This document shows, in pieces, positions 11,522 to 20,907 of a DNA stretch of 64,000 nt. The stretch comes from Pseudorhodoplanes sp. (GTDB lineage: Bacteria; Pseudomonadota; Alphaproteobacteria; Rhizobiales; Xanthobacteraceae). The DNA lies in the NCBI GenBank assembly GCA_022843165.1, contig JALHOD010000011.1, forward strand, positions 1-64,000, in the 5' to 3' direction. How positions within the stretch are numbered: the stretch's first letter is position 1; each line of letters opens with the position of its first letter. The notes under the pieces are model-generated. The model saw nothing but the letters and a program-made list of their open reading frames with translations. It was not told where the DNA came from and did not search any database. The position numbers and the translations under genes are program-made.

Positions 11522-12265
11522 TCAATTCACCGGCGCTGGCGGCCGGGTCCAGTCCGGCACATGCACGCGGATCTCGAAATTCTCCGCATCGCTCGGGCGG
11601 CGCGGCTGGCTGTCGGCTTTTCCGTCATCGACGAAAGTCACGCGCTGCCACGCTCCGAACCGGTCCGAGGCTTTCGGCGTGGCGGCGAGGCCGACGCTGA
11701 ACAGCAGTTTCGGCTGCCCGGGCAATGTCGTCACCAGAATGCGCTGCGAGGTGCGGGTGTAGAGCGGCACCGATCCGCTCAGCACCAGGCGTTCGCCGTC
11801 GCGCCGCAGCCAGTCGTCCTTGAGCAGGCCGCTCGAGCGTTGCGAGCCGGCCTGCATCTCGAAATCGATCGCCTTGCGTTGCGGCTCCGCCAGGCCGGCG
11901 GGCAGCCTGATCTCGAAATGCATCTGCGGGTTGATGTTGCCGCCGGAAAAGCTTTCCTGCGTGGCGAGCCGCACCTGGATTGCGGCAAACACCAGAGCCG
12001 CAATCGCGGCCAGGACCGCGGCGCTGCGCCCGGCAATCGCGCCGAAGCCGCGCTGCCCGCCCTTGTAGCGCAGCACCAGCACGATGCCCGCGATCAGACC
12101 GAGCAGTCCGATGAGGAGGCCGATGGCGCCGGCGAAATAGCCGGAGCCGCCCTCGAAGCTGGAAATGCCGAACACCGGCACCAGCAGGCTGCCGAGACCG
12201 ATGCCGAGGAAAAAGCCGGCCACCGCGCCGAAGATTCCAGCAAGAAGTGCGAGGATGTAGATCAT
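11522..12265 (-). CDS. Membrane protein of unknown function, probable paralog of neighbour
   Basis: N-terminal TM segments; C-terminal FEIRLPAGLAEPQRKAIDFEMQ and VTLPGQPKLLF similar to the neighbour's VWVKITFPENPDARPDPESIAVEMQ and VTLPGRDPIVL. Confidence 0.7.
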   Translation of the reverse strand: MIYILALLAGIFGAVAGFFLGIGLGSLLVPVFGISSFEGGSGYFAGAIGLLIGLLGLIAGIVLVLRYKGGQRGFGAIAGRSAAVLAAIAALVFAAIQVRLATQESFSGGNINPQMHFEIRLPAGLAEPQRKAIDFEMQAGSQRSSGLLKDDWLRRDGERLVLSGSVPLYTRTSQRILVTTLPGQPKLLFSVGLAATPKASDRFGAWQRVTFVDDGKADSQPRRPSDAENFEIRVHVPDWTRPPAPVN

Positions 12266-12391
12266 GGAGCAGGGCCGGGAAGGATGACGCCTTCCTTAGT
12301 AGGCTTGGCGGGCGTGCCGGTTCAAGGGCACAGCCATTGCACATCTCCCCGTGAGCGACTAATCCGGTCCTCCCGCCGCCAGGAGCCTGTC

Positions 12392-12820
12392 ATGTCCGTC
12401 CAGATGATCCTGTTGCCGTTGTTTGTGCAGGTTTTGCTCACATTCCTTGTCGGGTTCTATCTGGCGATCCTGCGGCGCAAGGCGCTGATGGGCCGGCAGA
12501 CCCGCTGGCAGGACATCGCGCTGCGCGAGCCGAACTGGCCGAAAGAGGCCATGCAGGCCGCCAATTCCTTTGCCAACCAGTTCGAATTGCCGGTTCTGTT
12601 CTATGTGCTCACCATTCTGGCGCTGATCACCAAGCAGGCCGATCTGATCTTTGTGGTGATGGCGTGGATTTTCGTGATCTCGCGGGTGTTGCAGGCCTAT
12701 GTCCACGTCACCAGCAATTACGTCCCCTGGCGCGGAATCTGGTTCGCGGTGGGCTGCGCCGTGCTCTTCATCATGTGGGTGATCTATATCGTCCGCATTC
12801 TCACTCTGCCCTGGGCCTGA
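12392..12820 (+). CDS. MAPEG family membrane protein
   Basis: 142 aa, four hydrophobic segments, NSFANQFELPVLFYVL, RVLQAYVHVTSNYVPWR. Confidence 0.8.
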   Translation: MSVQMILLPLFVQVLLTFLVGFYLAILRRKALMGRQTRWQDIALREPNWPKEAMQAANSFANQFELPVLFYVLTILALITKQADLIFVVMAWIFVISRVLQAYVHVTSNYVPWRGIWFAVGCAVLFIMWVIYIVRILTLPWA

Positions 12821-12830
12821 TCGGAGATTC

Positions 12831-14132
12831 ATGACTCCCGCCGCGCGTATTTCTGCTGCCATCGAGATTCTGGCCTCGATCGAATCCCTGCGGCGTCCGG
12901 CCTCCGACGCGTTGAAGGAATGGGGTCTCAAGCACCGTTTTGCCGGCTCGTCCGACCGCTCCGCCATCGCCAGCCTGGTCTACGACGTGTTGCGGCGGCG
13001 GGCGTCCAGCGCCTTCGTCATGGGCGAGGAGACGCCGCGCGCGGTCATGCTCGGCATGCTGCGGCTGGAGCGCAAGCTCGAACCGGACGCGATTGCGAAA
13101 CTGTTCGACGGCTCGCGCTTCGCGCCCGCGTCCCTGAGCGAGGACGAGCGGGCGCGGCTGGCGTCGCCCGATCTGTCGCAGGCGCCCGCGCATGTCGTCG
13201 GCGACTATCCGGACTGGCTCGATCCGCATTTCGCGCGCGTGTTCGGCGAGGACCGGGCGGAGGAGGTGGCGGCGCTGGGAAATCGCGCGCCGCTCGATCT
13301 GCGCGTCAACACGCTGAAGGGCGATCGCGACGAGGCGCTGGCGGCGCTGTCGGAATACGGCGCCACGCCGACACGCTGGTCGCCGGTCGGCCTGCGCATT
13401 GCGATGTCACCCGACAGGAAAAGCCCCGCGATGCATGTCGATCCGGCTTTCATCAAGGGCCTGATCGAGATCCAGGACGAGGGCTCGCAGCTCGCCGCTT
13501 TGCTGACGGCGGCGAAACCGGGCGAGCAGGTGATCGACCTGTGCGCCGGGGCGGGGGGCAAGACGCTGGCGCTCGCCGCCATGATGGAGAATACCGGTCA
13601 GATTTTCGCCACCGACAACGACAAGCACCGGCTGGCGCCGATCCATGCGCGGCTGGAACGCGCGGGTGTGCGCAACGTTCAGGTTCTGACGCCGCGCAAG
13701 GAGACCGATGTGCTCGCCGGTCTCGACGGCAGCGCCGATCTGGTGCTGATCGACGCGCCTTGCACCGGCACCGGGTCGTGGCGGCGCAATCCTGATGCCA
13801 AGTGGCGGCTGCGTCCCGGCGCGCTGGAAATCCGCAACCGCGAGCAGACGGCGGTGCTCGACCGCGCGGTGTCGCTGCTGAAGCCGGGCGGCCGCATTGT
13901 CTATGTGACGTGTTCGGTGCTGGACGAGGAAAACGGCGCGCAGGTGCGGGATTTTCTGGCGCGTCATTCCAGGATGGCGGCGGTGGCGCCGAGCGCGATG
14001 GCCAGCCAGGCGATCGGCGAGCGCGCGATGATGTTCAATCGTGCCGTCAGGCTGTCAGACGAAGGTTTGCTGATGACGCCGCGCGGCACCGACACGGACG
14101 GGTTTTTTGTCTCGATGCTGAAAATGTCCTGA
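12831..14132 (+). CDS. RsmB/NOP family rRNA (cytosine-5) methyltransferase
   Basis: LCAGAGGKTLALAA, DAPCTGTGSWRRNPD, VTCSVL motifs. Confidence 0.92.
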   Translation: MTPAARISAAIEILASIESLRRPASDALKEWGLKHRFAGSSDRSAIASLVYDVLRRRASSAFVMGEETPRAVMLGMLRLERKLEPDAIAKLFDGSRFAPASLSEDERARLASPDLSQAPAHVVGDYPDWLDPHFARVFGEDRAEEVAALGNRAPLDLRVNTLKGDRDEALAALSEYGATPTRWSPVGLRIAMSPDRKSPAMHVDPAFIKGLIEIQDEGSQLAALLTAAKPGEQVIDLCAGAGGKTLALAAMMENTGQIFATDNDKHRLAPIHARLERAGVRNVQVLTPRKETDVLAGLDGSADLVLIDAPCTGTGSWRRNPDAKWRLRPGALEIRNREQTAVLDRAVSLLKPGGRIVYVTCSVLDEENGAQVRDFLARHSRMAAVAPSAMASQAIGERAMMFNRAVRLSDEGLLMTPRGTDTDGFFVSMLKMS

Positions 14133-15016
14133 CGGAATGCGGGCGCGCCGCCTTCGTGCGGCAGATCGGTCTGGGGATTCCAGGCTGCAATGTCCGCGGT
14201 GCCGGCCTCGGCCGACCAGCGGCCCGGCTTGCCGTCGTGATGCGCGCCTTGTGCGAGATATTCCCTGAAGGTTTCCCGCGAGATGATGCGGAATCCGAGG
14301 TCGCGCATCGCCGACGCCGTGCTCTTGGCGTCCGCCAGTGCAAAACCCCAGCGCGAGAGATGCCACATCAGCGCGGTGGTGCCGACCTTGGACGCGTTGC
14401 GCTCGCGGAAGAACTGCGACTCGCCGAAGAAGATGTTGCCGATCGCGACGCCATATCCGCCGCCCACCAGCTCTCCCTCGGCATTCCAGACCTCGTAGGA
14501 ATGCGCATGGCCGGCGTCGTGCAGGGCCGCATAGGCGTGCATGATGCGCGGCGTGATCCAGGTGACGTGCCAGACCGCGCGGCGCGGATTGGCGCAGTTC
14601 TTGATCACGCGATCGAAGGCCTGGTCGAATGTGACGCGGTAGCGGCCCTGTCGCATCAGGCGGCGCACGTCCTTGCCGATGTGAAAATCGCGGAACGACA
14701 GGACGCAGCGCTCGGCCGGCGATACCCATTTCAGCGGGCCGATATGTCCGCTGGTGAAGAATCCGCGCCGGTACGCCGCGACCAGGGTCGGCACCGACAG
14801 GTCGCGCACCATGCCGACAAATCCGCCGGCGGTCGGCTGAGCGGATGGCGAGGGCAGGCCCGACGGGCGGCGGACGATGTCGTGCGCCCAGACCCGCAGC
14901 ATCGGCCCGAGCAGGCCGATGCGGTCAGGCTTCAGCGCCCAGATCGCGCCGCAGACAACGCGGCGGATACGCTCCACCGGCGTCTCACGGAACAGCATCT
15001 GGCGCGGATCGGTCAC
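13964..15016 (-). CDS. Aat-like (leucyl/phenylalanyl-tRNA-protein transferase family) protein, paralog A
   Basis: WITPRIMHAYAALHDAGHAHSYEVWNAEGELVGGGYGVAIGNIFFGESQF aligns with the Aat core. Confidence 0.8.
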   Translation of the reverse strand: MTDPRQMLFRETPVERIRRVVCGAIWALKPDRIGLLGPMLRVWAHDIVRRPSGLPSPSAQPTAGGFVGMVRDLSVPTLVAAYRRGFFTSGHIGPLKWVSPAERCVLSFRDFHIGKDVRRLMRQGRYRVTFDQAFDRVIKNCANPRRAVWHVTWITPRIMHAYAALHDAGHAHSYEVWNAEGELVGGGYGVAIGNIFFGESQFFRERNASKVGTTALMWHLSRWGFALADAKSTASAMRDLGFRIISRETFREYLAQGAHHDGKPGRWSAEAGTADIAAWNPQTDLPHEGGAPAFRQDIFSIETKNPSVSVPRGVISKPSSDSLTARLNIIARSPIAWLAIALGATAAILE

Positions 15017-15174
15017 CGGCGAGCCCCCTTGCGGCCGAAGTCAGACCGCGGATATTCGCGCGATTGTTTGCACAAATATTCCCCGCCGCGGAACGGATTG
15101 CCGTCATGGTAAATCGCCGTTAACGGCCGGCGTTCGGCGATGAGGAAGAAAGACAGGAATAACGGGCGGAAACG

Positions 15175-16077
15175 TCAGGGCGCGTTGTGCGCCGGTTCCC
15201 AGGCCGCGACGGTGGCGGCGTCTGCGTCAATTTGCCATCGGTCGGATTTTCCGCCCGCGCCGGCGCCCTCGGCGAGCAGGCGCAGGAATTCGGCGCGCGG
15301 GATCGACCGGAAGCCCATGTCGAGAATGGTGGGCGTCGGATTTTTTCCGTCGTTGAGAATGTAACCCCATTGGTTCAGGTGCCAGTTCAGCACGGTGAAG
15401 CCGATCTTCGAGGTGTTGGGCTCGAGCGAGAATTGCGACTCGGTAAAGAAGATTTTTCCGAGCGCGACGCCGTAGCCGCCGCCGACAAGCTGGCCGGCGT
15501 CGTTCCACACCTCGAAGGAATGCACGAGGCCGGCGTCGAACAAGGCCGCATAGGCCTTCATGATGCGCGGGGTGATCCAGGTGACGTGCCAGCGGCCCTC
15601 GCGCCGTCCGGCGCAGGCCTTGATCACGCCCTCGAAATCGCGGTCGAAGGTGACGGTGTATTTGCCCTGCCGCATGGTGCGGCGCAGGCGCTTGGAAATA
15701 TGGATCTCGTCGAAGAACAGCACGCAGCGCTGCGCCGGTGAGGTCCAGGCCAGCGCGCCGAAATGCCCGGAGGTGAACAGCCCGCGCTTGTAGGCCTCGA
15801 TCAGGGTCGGCACCGACAGGTCGTTGACGATGCCGACGGTGCCGTCGGCTGCGACCTTCCGGTCCGGCGCGGGCAGGGTGGCGTCGCGGGAAAACAGGTT
15901 TTTGATCCAGAGCCGGGTGAAGGGCAGCAGACCGGCGGCGCGGTCGGGCTTCAGCGCCCAGGCCATGCCGAGCGCCACCCGCTCCAGCGTCGCCAGCGGC
16001 GATTCGCGGAACGCATTGGCGCGCAAGGCCAGGATTTCCTCGGCCGCCAGCATCAGGAGTTCGGGTTGAATCGGCAT
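15175..16077 (-). CDS. Aat-like (leucyl/phenylalanyl-tRNA-protein transferase family) protein, paralog B
   Basis: WITPRIMKAYAALFDAGLVHSFEVWNDAGQLVGGGYGVALGKIFFTESQF; same architecture as paralog A. Confidence 0.8.
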   Translation of the reverse strand: MPIQPELLMLAAEEILALRANAFRESPLATLERVALGMAWALKPDRAAGLLPFTRLWIKNLFSRDATLPAPDRKVAADGTVGIVNDLSVPTLIEAYKRGLFTSGHFGALAWTSPAQRCVLFFDEIHISKRLRRTMRQGKYTVTFDRDFEGVIKACAGRREGRWHVTWITPRIMKAYAALFDAGLVHSFEVWNDAGQLVGGGYGVALGKIFFTESQFSLEPNTSKIGFTVLNWHLNQWGYILNDGKNPTPTILDMGFRSIPRAEFLRLLAEGAGAGGKSDRWQIDADAATVAAWEPAHNAP

Positions 16078-16262
16078 TTTCGGGATTTGGCGCTTTACTG
16101 GTTGATGTACACCTCACATTTGCGTGGATATCGGCAGAAACAGTTCAAAACCGGCAACTTTAGGCATTAACCCTAATGTCCGCCGTCTTCGTGCCGGAAA
16201 ACGGCGGCCGATCCTCATCCGCTCCGTCTCGACAGGCCCGGAATCCGGGTCTAGAAGCCGCC

Positions 16263-17828
16263 ATGACAACTCCCCCCCAGTCCCACGACAAGATTCTCAT
16301 CATAGATTTCGGCTCGCAGGTCACGCAGCTGATCGCCCGGCGCGTGCGCGAAGAGGGTGTCTATTCCGAGATCGTGCCGTTCCAGAAGGCCGAAGAGGCC
16401 TTCAGGGCGATGAACCCCAAGGCCGTGATCCTCTCCGGCGGGCCGGCCTCGGTGCTGGACGCCAACGCTCCGCTGGCGCCGGCCTCCATCTACACGGCCG
16501 GCGTCCCGGTGCTCGGCATCTGCTACGGCGAGCAGGCGATGGCGCACCAGCTCGGCGGCAAGGTCGAGGGCGGCCATCACCGCGAATTCGGCCGCGCAGA
16601 AGTCACCGTCACCGAGGACACGCCGCTGTTCGAGGGCGTGTGGGAGAAGGGCCAGAAATATCCGGTCTGGATGAGCCACGGCGACCGGGTGACGAAACTG
16701 CCGGACGGTTTTCGCGCGGTCGGCACCTCGCCGAATGCGCCGATCGCCATGATCGCCGACGAGAAGCGGAAATTCTACGCCACGCAATTCCATCTTGAGG
16801 TCGTGCACACCCCGCATGGCGCGGCGCTTCTGCGCAATTTCGTGCGCAAGATCGTGGGCCTGAAGGGTGACTGGACGATGCGCGCCTTCCGGCAGGAGGC
16901 GATCGAGAAAATCCGCAAGCAGGTCGGCAAGGGCAAGGTGATCTGCGGATTGTCGGGCGGGGTGGATTCCGCGGTCGCCGCGGTGCTCATTCACGAAGCC
17001 ATCGGCGAGCAGCTCACCTGCGTATTCGTGGATCACGGCCTGCTGCGGATGGGCGAGGCGGAAAAGGTCGTGGCTTTGTTCCGCGGCCATTACAACATCC
17101 CGCTGGTGCATGTCGAAGCCGGGGACATCTTCCTCAAGGAGCTTCACGGCGTCGACGACCCCGAACAGAAGCGCAAGATCATCGGCCGGCTGTTCATCGA
17201 GGTGTTCGAGCGCGAGGCCAAGAAGATCGGCGGCGCGGATTTCCTGGCGCAGGGCACGCTCTATCCCGACGTGATCGAAAGCGTGTCCTTCACCGGCGGC
17301 CCCTCGGTCACCATCAAGTCGCATCACAATGTCGGCGGCCTGCCCGAGCGCATGAACATGCAGCTCGTGGAGCCGCTGCGCGAATTGTTCAAGGACGAGG
17401 TGCGGGCGCTTGGCCGCGAGCTCGGCCTGCCGGACGTGTTTGTCGGCCGCCATCCCTTTCCCGGTCCCGGCCTTGCGATCCGCTGCCCCGGCGCCATCAC
17501 CCGCGAGAAGCTCGACATCCTGCGGCTGGCCGACGAGATCTATATCGAGGAAATCCGCCGCGCCGGCCTTTACGACGACATCTGGCAGGCCTTTGCGGTG
17601 ATCCTGCCGGTCAAGACCGTGGGCGTGATGGGCGACGGGCGCACCTACGAATTCGTGGTCGGCCTGCGCGCCGTAAATTCGACCGACGGCATGACGGCGG
17701 ATTTCTATCCCTTCGAGATGAAATTCATCGGCCATGTCGCCACCCGCATCATCAACGAGGTCAAGGGCGTCAACCGCGTGGTCTATGACGTGACCAGCAA
17801 GCCGCCCGGCACGATCGAGTGGGAGTAG
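16263..17828 (+). CDS. guaA: GMP synthase (glutamine-hydrolysing)
   Basis: [40 protein letters not shown]-terminal PPGTIEWE. Confidence 0.97.
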   Translation: MTTPPQSHDKILIIDFGSQVTQLIARRVREEGVYSEIVPFQKAEEAFRAMNPKAVILSGGPASVLDANAPLAPASIYTAGVPVLGICYGEQAMAHQLGGKVEGGHHREFGRAEVTVTEDTPLFEGVWEKGQKYPVWMSHGDRVTKLPDGFRAVGTSPNAPIAMIADEKRKFYATQFHLEVVHTPHGAALLRNFVRKIVGLKGDWTMRAFRQEAIEKIRKQVGKGKVICGLSGGVDSAVAAVLIHEAIGEQLTCVFVDHGLLRMGEAEKVVALFRGHYNIPLVHVEAGDIFLKELHGVDDPEQKRKIIGRLFIEVFEREAKKIGGADFLAQGTLYPDVIESVSFTGGPSVTIKSHHNVGGLPERMNMQLVEPLRELFKDEVRALGRELGLPDVFVGRHPFPGPGLAIRCPGAITREKLDILRLADEIYIEEIRRAGLYDDIWQAFAVILPVKTVGVMGDGRTYEFVVGLRAVNSTDGMTADFYPFEMKFIGHVATRIINEVKGVNRVVYDVTSKPPGTIEWE

Positions 17829-17832
17829 CAGC

Positions 17833-19038
17833 TCAAATGCCCAGCCTCTTCTGAATTTCCTTCCGTGCCCGGAAGAAATATATCAGGTTGCCGGCAGCCT
17901 CCGTTGTAAACCCCCGTTCCCTGAAAAGGAGAATAAGCTCCTTTTCGCTGCCAATTGTTGCCGGATAGCGAAACAGCGGGAAGTCATTCACCTCGACAAT
18001 CTCATGCTGCTTCTTTGCTTTGTGGCGGGCGGCCTCATATCTGGCCTTGACGTCATCGGGAGCGAGATCGGTTCTACCGACAAAAAAGAGCTGAGGCTTT
18101 CCGGCTCGCGTCAATTCGCGAGCCAGCGCGAGCGGAACTATGTCTTTGATGTCAGCTTTTCCGAGTCCGACTTCCTCCTCTAGTTCTTTCAGAATTTCCG
18201 ACGTGAATATGTCTTCAAAAGAACTTGCGGCGTCATAAGGCCACTCGACGGCGCCTGACGCCGTGCAATGCCATCCGCCTTGGTTGAATATAGCGGTTTT
18301 CATTGATCTTGGAACCAGTAGTGGTGTCCATTGTCCGGCATCCATGTAGAAAATAATTGCGGCCACGCCGATGGTGTTGGCCAGTCTTGGATCCGAGATC
18401 GGAGGTAGGCTTTTTCCGAACTGACCCTTGAGCAATCCTCGCAGTGTGATCACATCCCCAGTTTCATCTTCTGTGTGCTGGTAGTCCAAGATCAGTTGCG
18501 ATCTCACCTGATGAGAGTATTTCGCTCGTTGAATTATCATCTCCGAGTATCCGCCGAAGTCGGAGAAGTTGTGAAGGCGGATGACTGTCTCATCCCTGTT
18601 CATCTTGCCTGAGTCTTTGAATTCGCTAAACGCAGCGTCGCGAAGCGCATTGGCGCGTCCGTCTTCCCAGTTTGCGAGTTTGAAAGGTTTTGAATGTTTC
18701 TTGATTCGGATTTCGGGAGATTTGCCCAGTTCGATTCCTTCGCTCCACTCCTTGATGGTGCAATAGGGAATTCCCTTTGCGACAAGCCCCTCATCTGAAT
18801 AGAGGGCGATAATTTCTTTAGGGTCCTGATTTAAGAACTTGTTCTTGATGCGCTGCGTGATCAAAGTGGGAGGAAGTTCGGAACTGCCAAGGACGAAATA
18901 GTGGAGCGCCTCGAAGATTTGCCCTCCAAGAGGGATGCCACTTGCTTGTTCCACTGACTTCACAGCGAACAATCTAAAGATGTTGCTGATAGCGCGTTGC
19001 ATCGACTGTGCTCGCTTGTCATTCCCGATACTTGCCAT
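17833..19038 (-). CDS. Nudix-like C-terminal domain protein with uncharacterised N-terminus, low-GC gene
   Basis: 401 aa; near-Nudix box ending EILKELEEEVGLG; clearly AT-richer than both neighbours. Confidence 0.7.
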   Translation of the reverse strand: MASIGNDKRAQSMQRAISNIFRLFAVKSVEQASGIPLGGQIFEALHYFVLGSSELPPTLITQRIKNKFLNQDPKEIIALYSDEGLVAKGIPYCTIKEWSEGIELGKSPEIRIKKHSKPFKLANWEDGRANALRDAAFSEFKDSGKMNRDETVIRLHNFSDFGGYSEMIIQRAKYSHQVRSQLILDYQHTEDETGDVITLRGLLKGQFGKSLPPISDPRLANTIGVAAIIFYMDAGQWTPLLVPRSMKTAIFNQGGWHCTASGAVEWPYDAASSFEDIFTSEILKELEEEVGLGKADIKDIVPLALARELTRAGKPQLFFVGRTDLAPDDVKARYEAARHKAKKQHEIVEVNDFPLFRYPATIGSEKELILLFRERGFTTEAAGNLIYFFRARKEIQKRLGI

Positions 19039-19120
19039 TTCAGTATATATCTCGCTGGCGAGCCGTGCAGTTGGATTTGTGCGGTTTTATGCGTTCGTAA
19101 CGTGTAAAGTGGGGTGTGAT

Positions 19121-19474
19121 GTGATCACCATCTACGGCATCAAGAACTGCGACACGATGAAGAAGGCGTTTGCCTGGCTGGACAAGGCCGGCGTCGACTA
19201 CGCCTTCCACGATTACAAGAAGGAGGGTGTCGACAGGAAGCAGCTCGACGCCTGGAGCCAGCAGGTCGGCTGGGAGACGCTGCTCAATCGCGCCGGCACC
19301 ACGTTTCGCAAATTGCCGGAGAAGGACAAGGAAGGTCTCACCGCCGCCAGGGCGCTCAAGCTGATGCTGGAGCAGCCCTCGATGATCAGGCGCCCGGTGC
19401 TCGACCTCGGCAAGCGGGTGCTGGTAGGCTTCAAGCCGGACGAGTATCGGGCTGCCGTGAAAGCGCCGACATGA
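19121..19474 (+). CDS. ArsC/Spx (YffB-like) family protein
   Basis: MITIYGIKNCDTMKKAFAWLDKAGVDYAFHDYKKEG...MIRRPVLDLGKRVLVGF. Confidence 0.88.
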   Translation: MITIYGIKNCDTMKKAFAWLDKAGVDYAFHDYKKEGVDRKQLDAWSQQVGWETLLNRAGTTFRKLPEKDKEGLTAARALKLMLEQPSMIRRPVLDLGKRVLVGFKPDEYRAAVKAPT

Positions 19475-19513
19475 TCGTCCGACAAGACGCCAGGACGTGA
19501 CGGAGAGTGTGGC

Positions 19514-19768
19514 ATGACGGGTGCGCGGATTGCGGCAATTCTGATATTGCTTCTGGCCCAGCCGGCCGCTGCGCAGACGAATCTTCTGGGCGGTGGCGTC
19601 GACAAGCCGGTCACAAGGGATGACGTCGAAAAGAAAGAGGCCCGGGAGAAAGCCTACAGGGACAGCCTGAAGAAGATTCCGGAGCAGAAGGCGCCGAACG
19701 ATCCCTGGGGCGATGTGCGCAATGCCGGCGCGCCGGCCTCCGGCAAGCCTCAGCAAAAGACAAGATAA
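19514..19768 (+). CDS. Small secreted hypothetical protein
   Basis: 84 aa with signal peptide ILILLLAQPAAAQ; charged tail. Confidence 0.55.
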   Translation: MTGARIAAILILLLAQPAAAQTNLLGGGVDKPVTRDDVEKKEAREKAYRDSLKKIPEQKAPNDPWGDVRNAGAPASGKPQQKTR

Positions 19769-19775
19769 TCCGGTC

Positions 19776-20783
19776 TCATCGCGGCGGCGGCAACGGCTCG
19801 CCCAGCGCGCGCCGCCAGATCCAGTTCAGTCCGCGGCCGAGGTCATGCATCTCGCGAAACGATCGCGGCGTGACGATTGCGAAGGTCGGGCTCTGCCGCT
19901 GCGCCACCACGAAGTTGAAACTGTAATAAGGCTCCTGGCCCATGCGCAGGTCGGTGATGACCGCGCGGCCGTCGCGCTCGCTCATCTTGAAAAAGCCGCG
20001 GCTGAACCAGGCGATGCGGTCGACGGACCAGTTTCCGCGCAGGGCGTCGTAAAGTTTTTCGCCGCGCGGAAATGACTCGAAGGTCATCTTGCGCTCGCGA
20101 TCCAGCACCGAATGGAAGCCTTCGAGATAGCCCTGCGGCGTGATCGCCACCACCCGCCACAGCACGGTGTTGAGCGCGGTCGGCGTCACCAGCAGGCGCT
20201 CGACCTGATGGCCCTGCGCGCGCAGGGACTCTTCCGCGACGCCTTTCACATGATGCTGCGCCACGATGCTCCAGCCGAGATAGGCCGTGCTCACGACGAG
20301 TCCCGCGACGTTCCAGCGCCAGCCGCGCATGTCGCGCAGGCTCAGCGCCACGACAATGCCGATCAGGAGCGGCAGCGTGTAGAGCGGATCGATGATGAAC
20401 ATGCTGCCGATGGCGAAGGGCGTGTCGGTGAAGGGCAAACCGAGTTGCGTGCCGTAGACCGTGGTCCAGTCGAGCAGGGCGTGGGTGATCAGCGTGAGCC
20501 ACACCGCGAGCCACCAGCGGCCGAACTGGTGCATCTCGCGCAAGCCCTTGGCGGCGACAAAGGCGATCGGCACCGAGGCGAGCGTCTGCCAGAACAGCGC
20601 GTGGCTGTTGGCGCGATGGTAGGTCATGTTGCTGATCGGATCGCCGTGATTATAGAAGGCGTCGAGATCGGGCAGGGTGCCGGCGAGCGCGCCGATGGCG
20701 GCGGCTTTCCAGGGCCTGGTGCGCCGGCCCATGACGGCGAGGCCGATGGCGGCGCCAAGGGCGGCTTGCGACAGCGAATCCAT
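19776..20783 (-). CDS. YdjM-like membrane-bound metal-dependent hydrolase
   Basis: MDSLSQAALGAAIGLAVMGRR...HRANSHALFWQ...LITHALLDWTTVYGTQ histidine motifs. Confidence 0.85.
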   Translation of the reverse strand: MDSLSQAALGAAIGLAVMGRRTRPWKAAAIGALAGTLPDLDAFYNHGDPISNMTYHRANSHALFWQTLASVPIAFVAAKGLREMHQFGRWWLAVWLTLITHALLDWTTVYGTQLGLPFTDTPFAIGSMFIIDPLYTLPLLIGIVVALSLRDMRGWRWNVAGLVVSTAYLGWSIVAQHHVKGVAEESLRAQGHQVERLLVTPTALNTVLWRVVAITPQGYLEGFHSVLDRERKMTFESFPRGEKLYDALRGNWSVDRIAWFSRGFFKMSERDGRAVITDLRMGQEPYYSFNFVVAQRQSPTFAIVTPRSFREMHDLGRGLNWIWRRALGEPLPPPR

Positions 20784-20878
20784 GAGCGGAGTGTAGCCTT
20801 TCGCGCGAAAGCGGGATGACGGCGTGCGCGCCGATTCCGGCGTTAGATGGGCGGCGGTCGCCGCGTGCGAAAGGCCGC

Positions 20879-20907
20879 TTGACAGACTTGTGTGATAGGA
20901 TTATATT
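20879..20907 (+). promoter_or_regulatory. Sigma70-type promoter for repeat-element copy 1
   Basis: TTGACA - 17 bp - TATATT. Confidence 0.7.

Noticed and set aside
15109-15123. CtrA-like site GTAA-N7-TTAA
   Set aside because: First half-site deviates from TTAA and no supporting context; chance match in an intergenic region.
16180-16207. CCGCCGT...ACGGCGG hairpin upstream of guaA
   Set aside because: Short stem, no T-tract or known guaA leader consensus; expected by chance at this GC content.
16251-17735. 494-aa minus-strand ORF
   Set aside because: Lies entirely antisense to guaA and has shadow-ORF composition.
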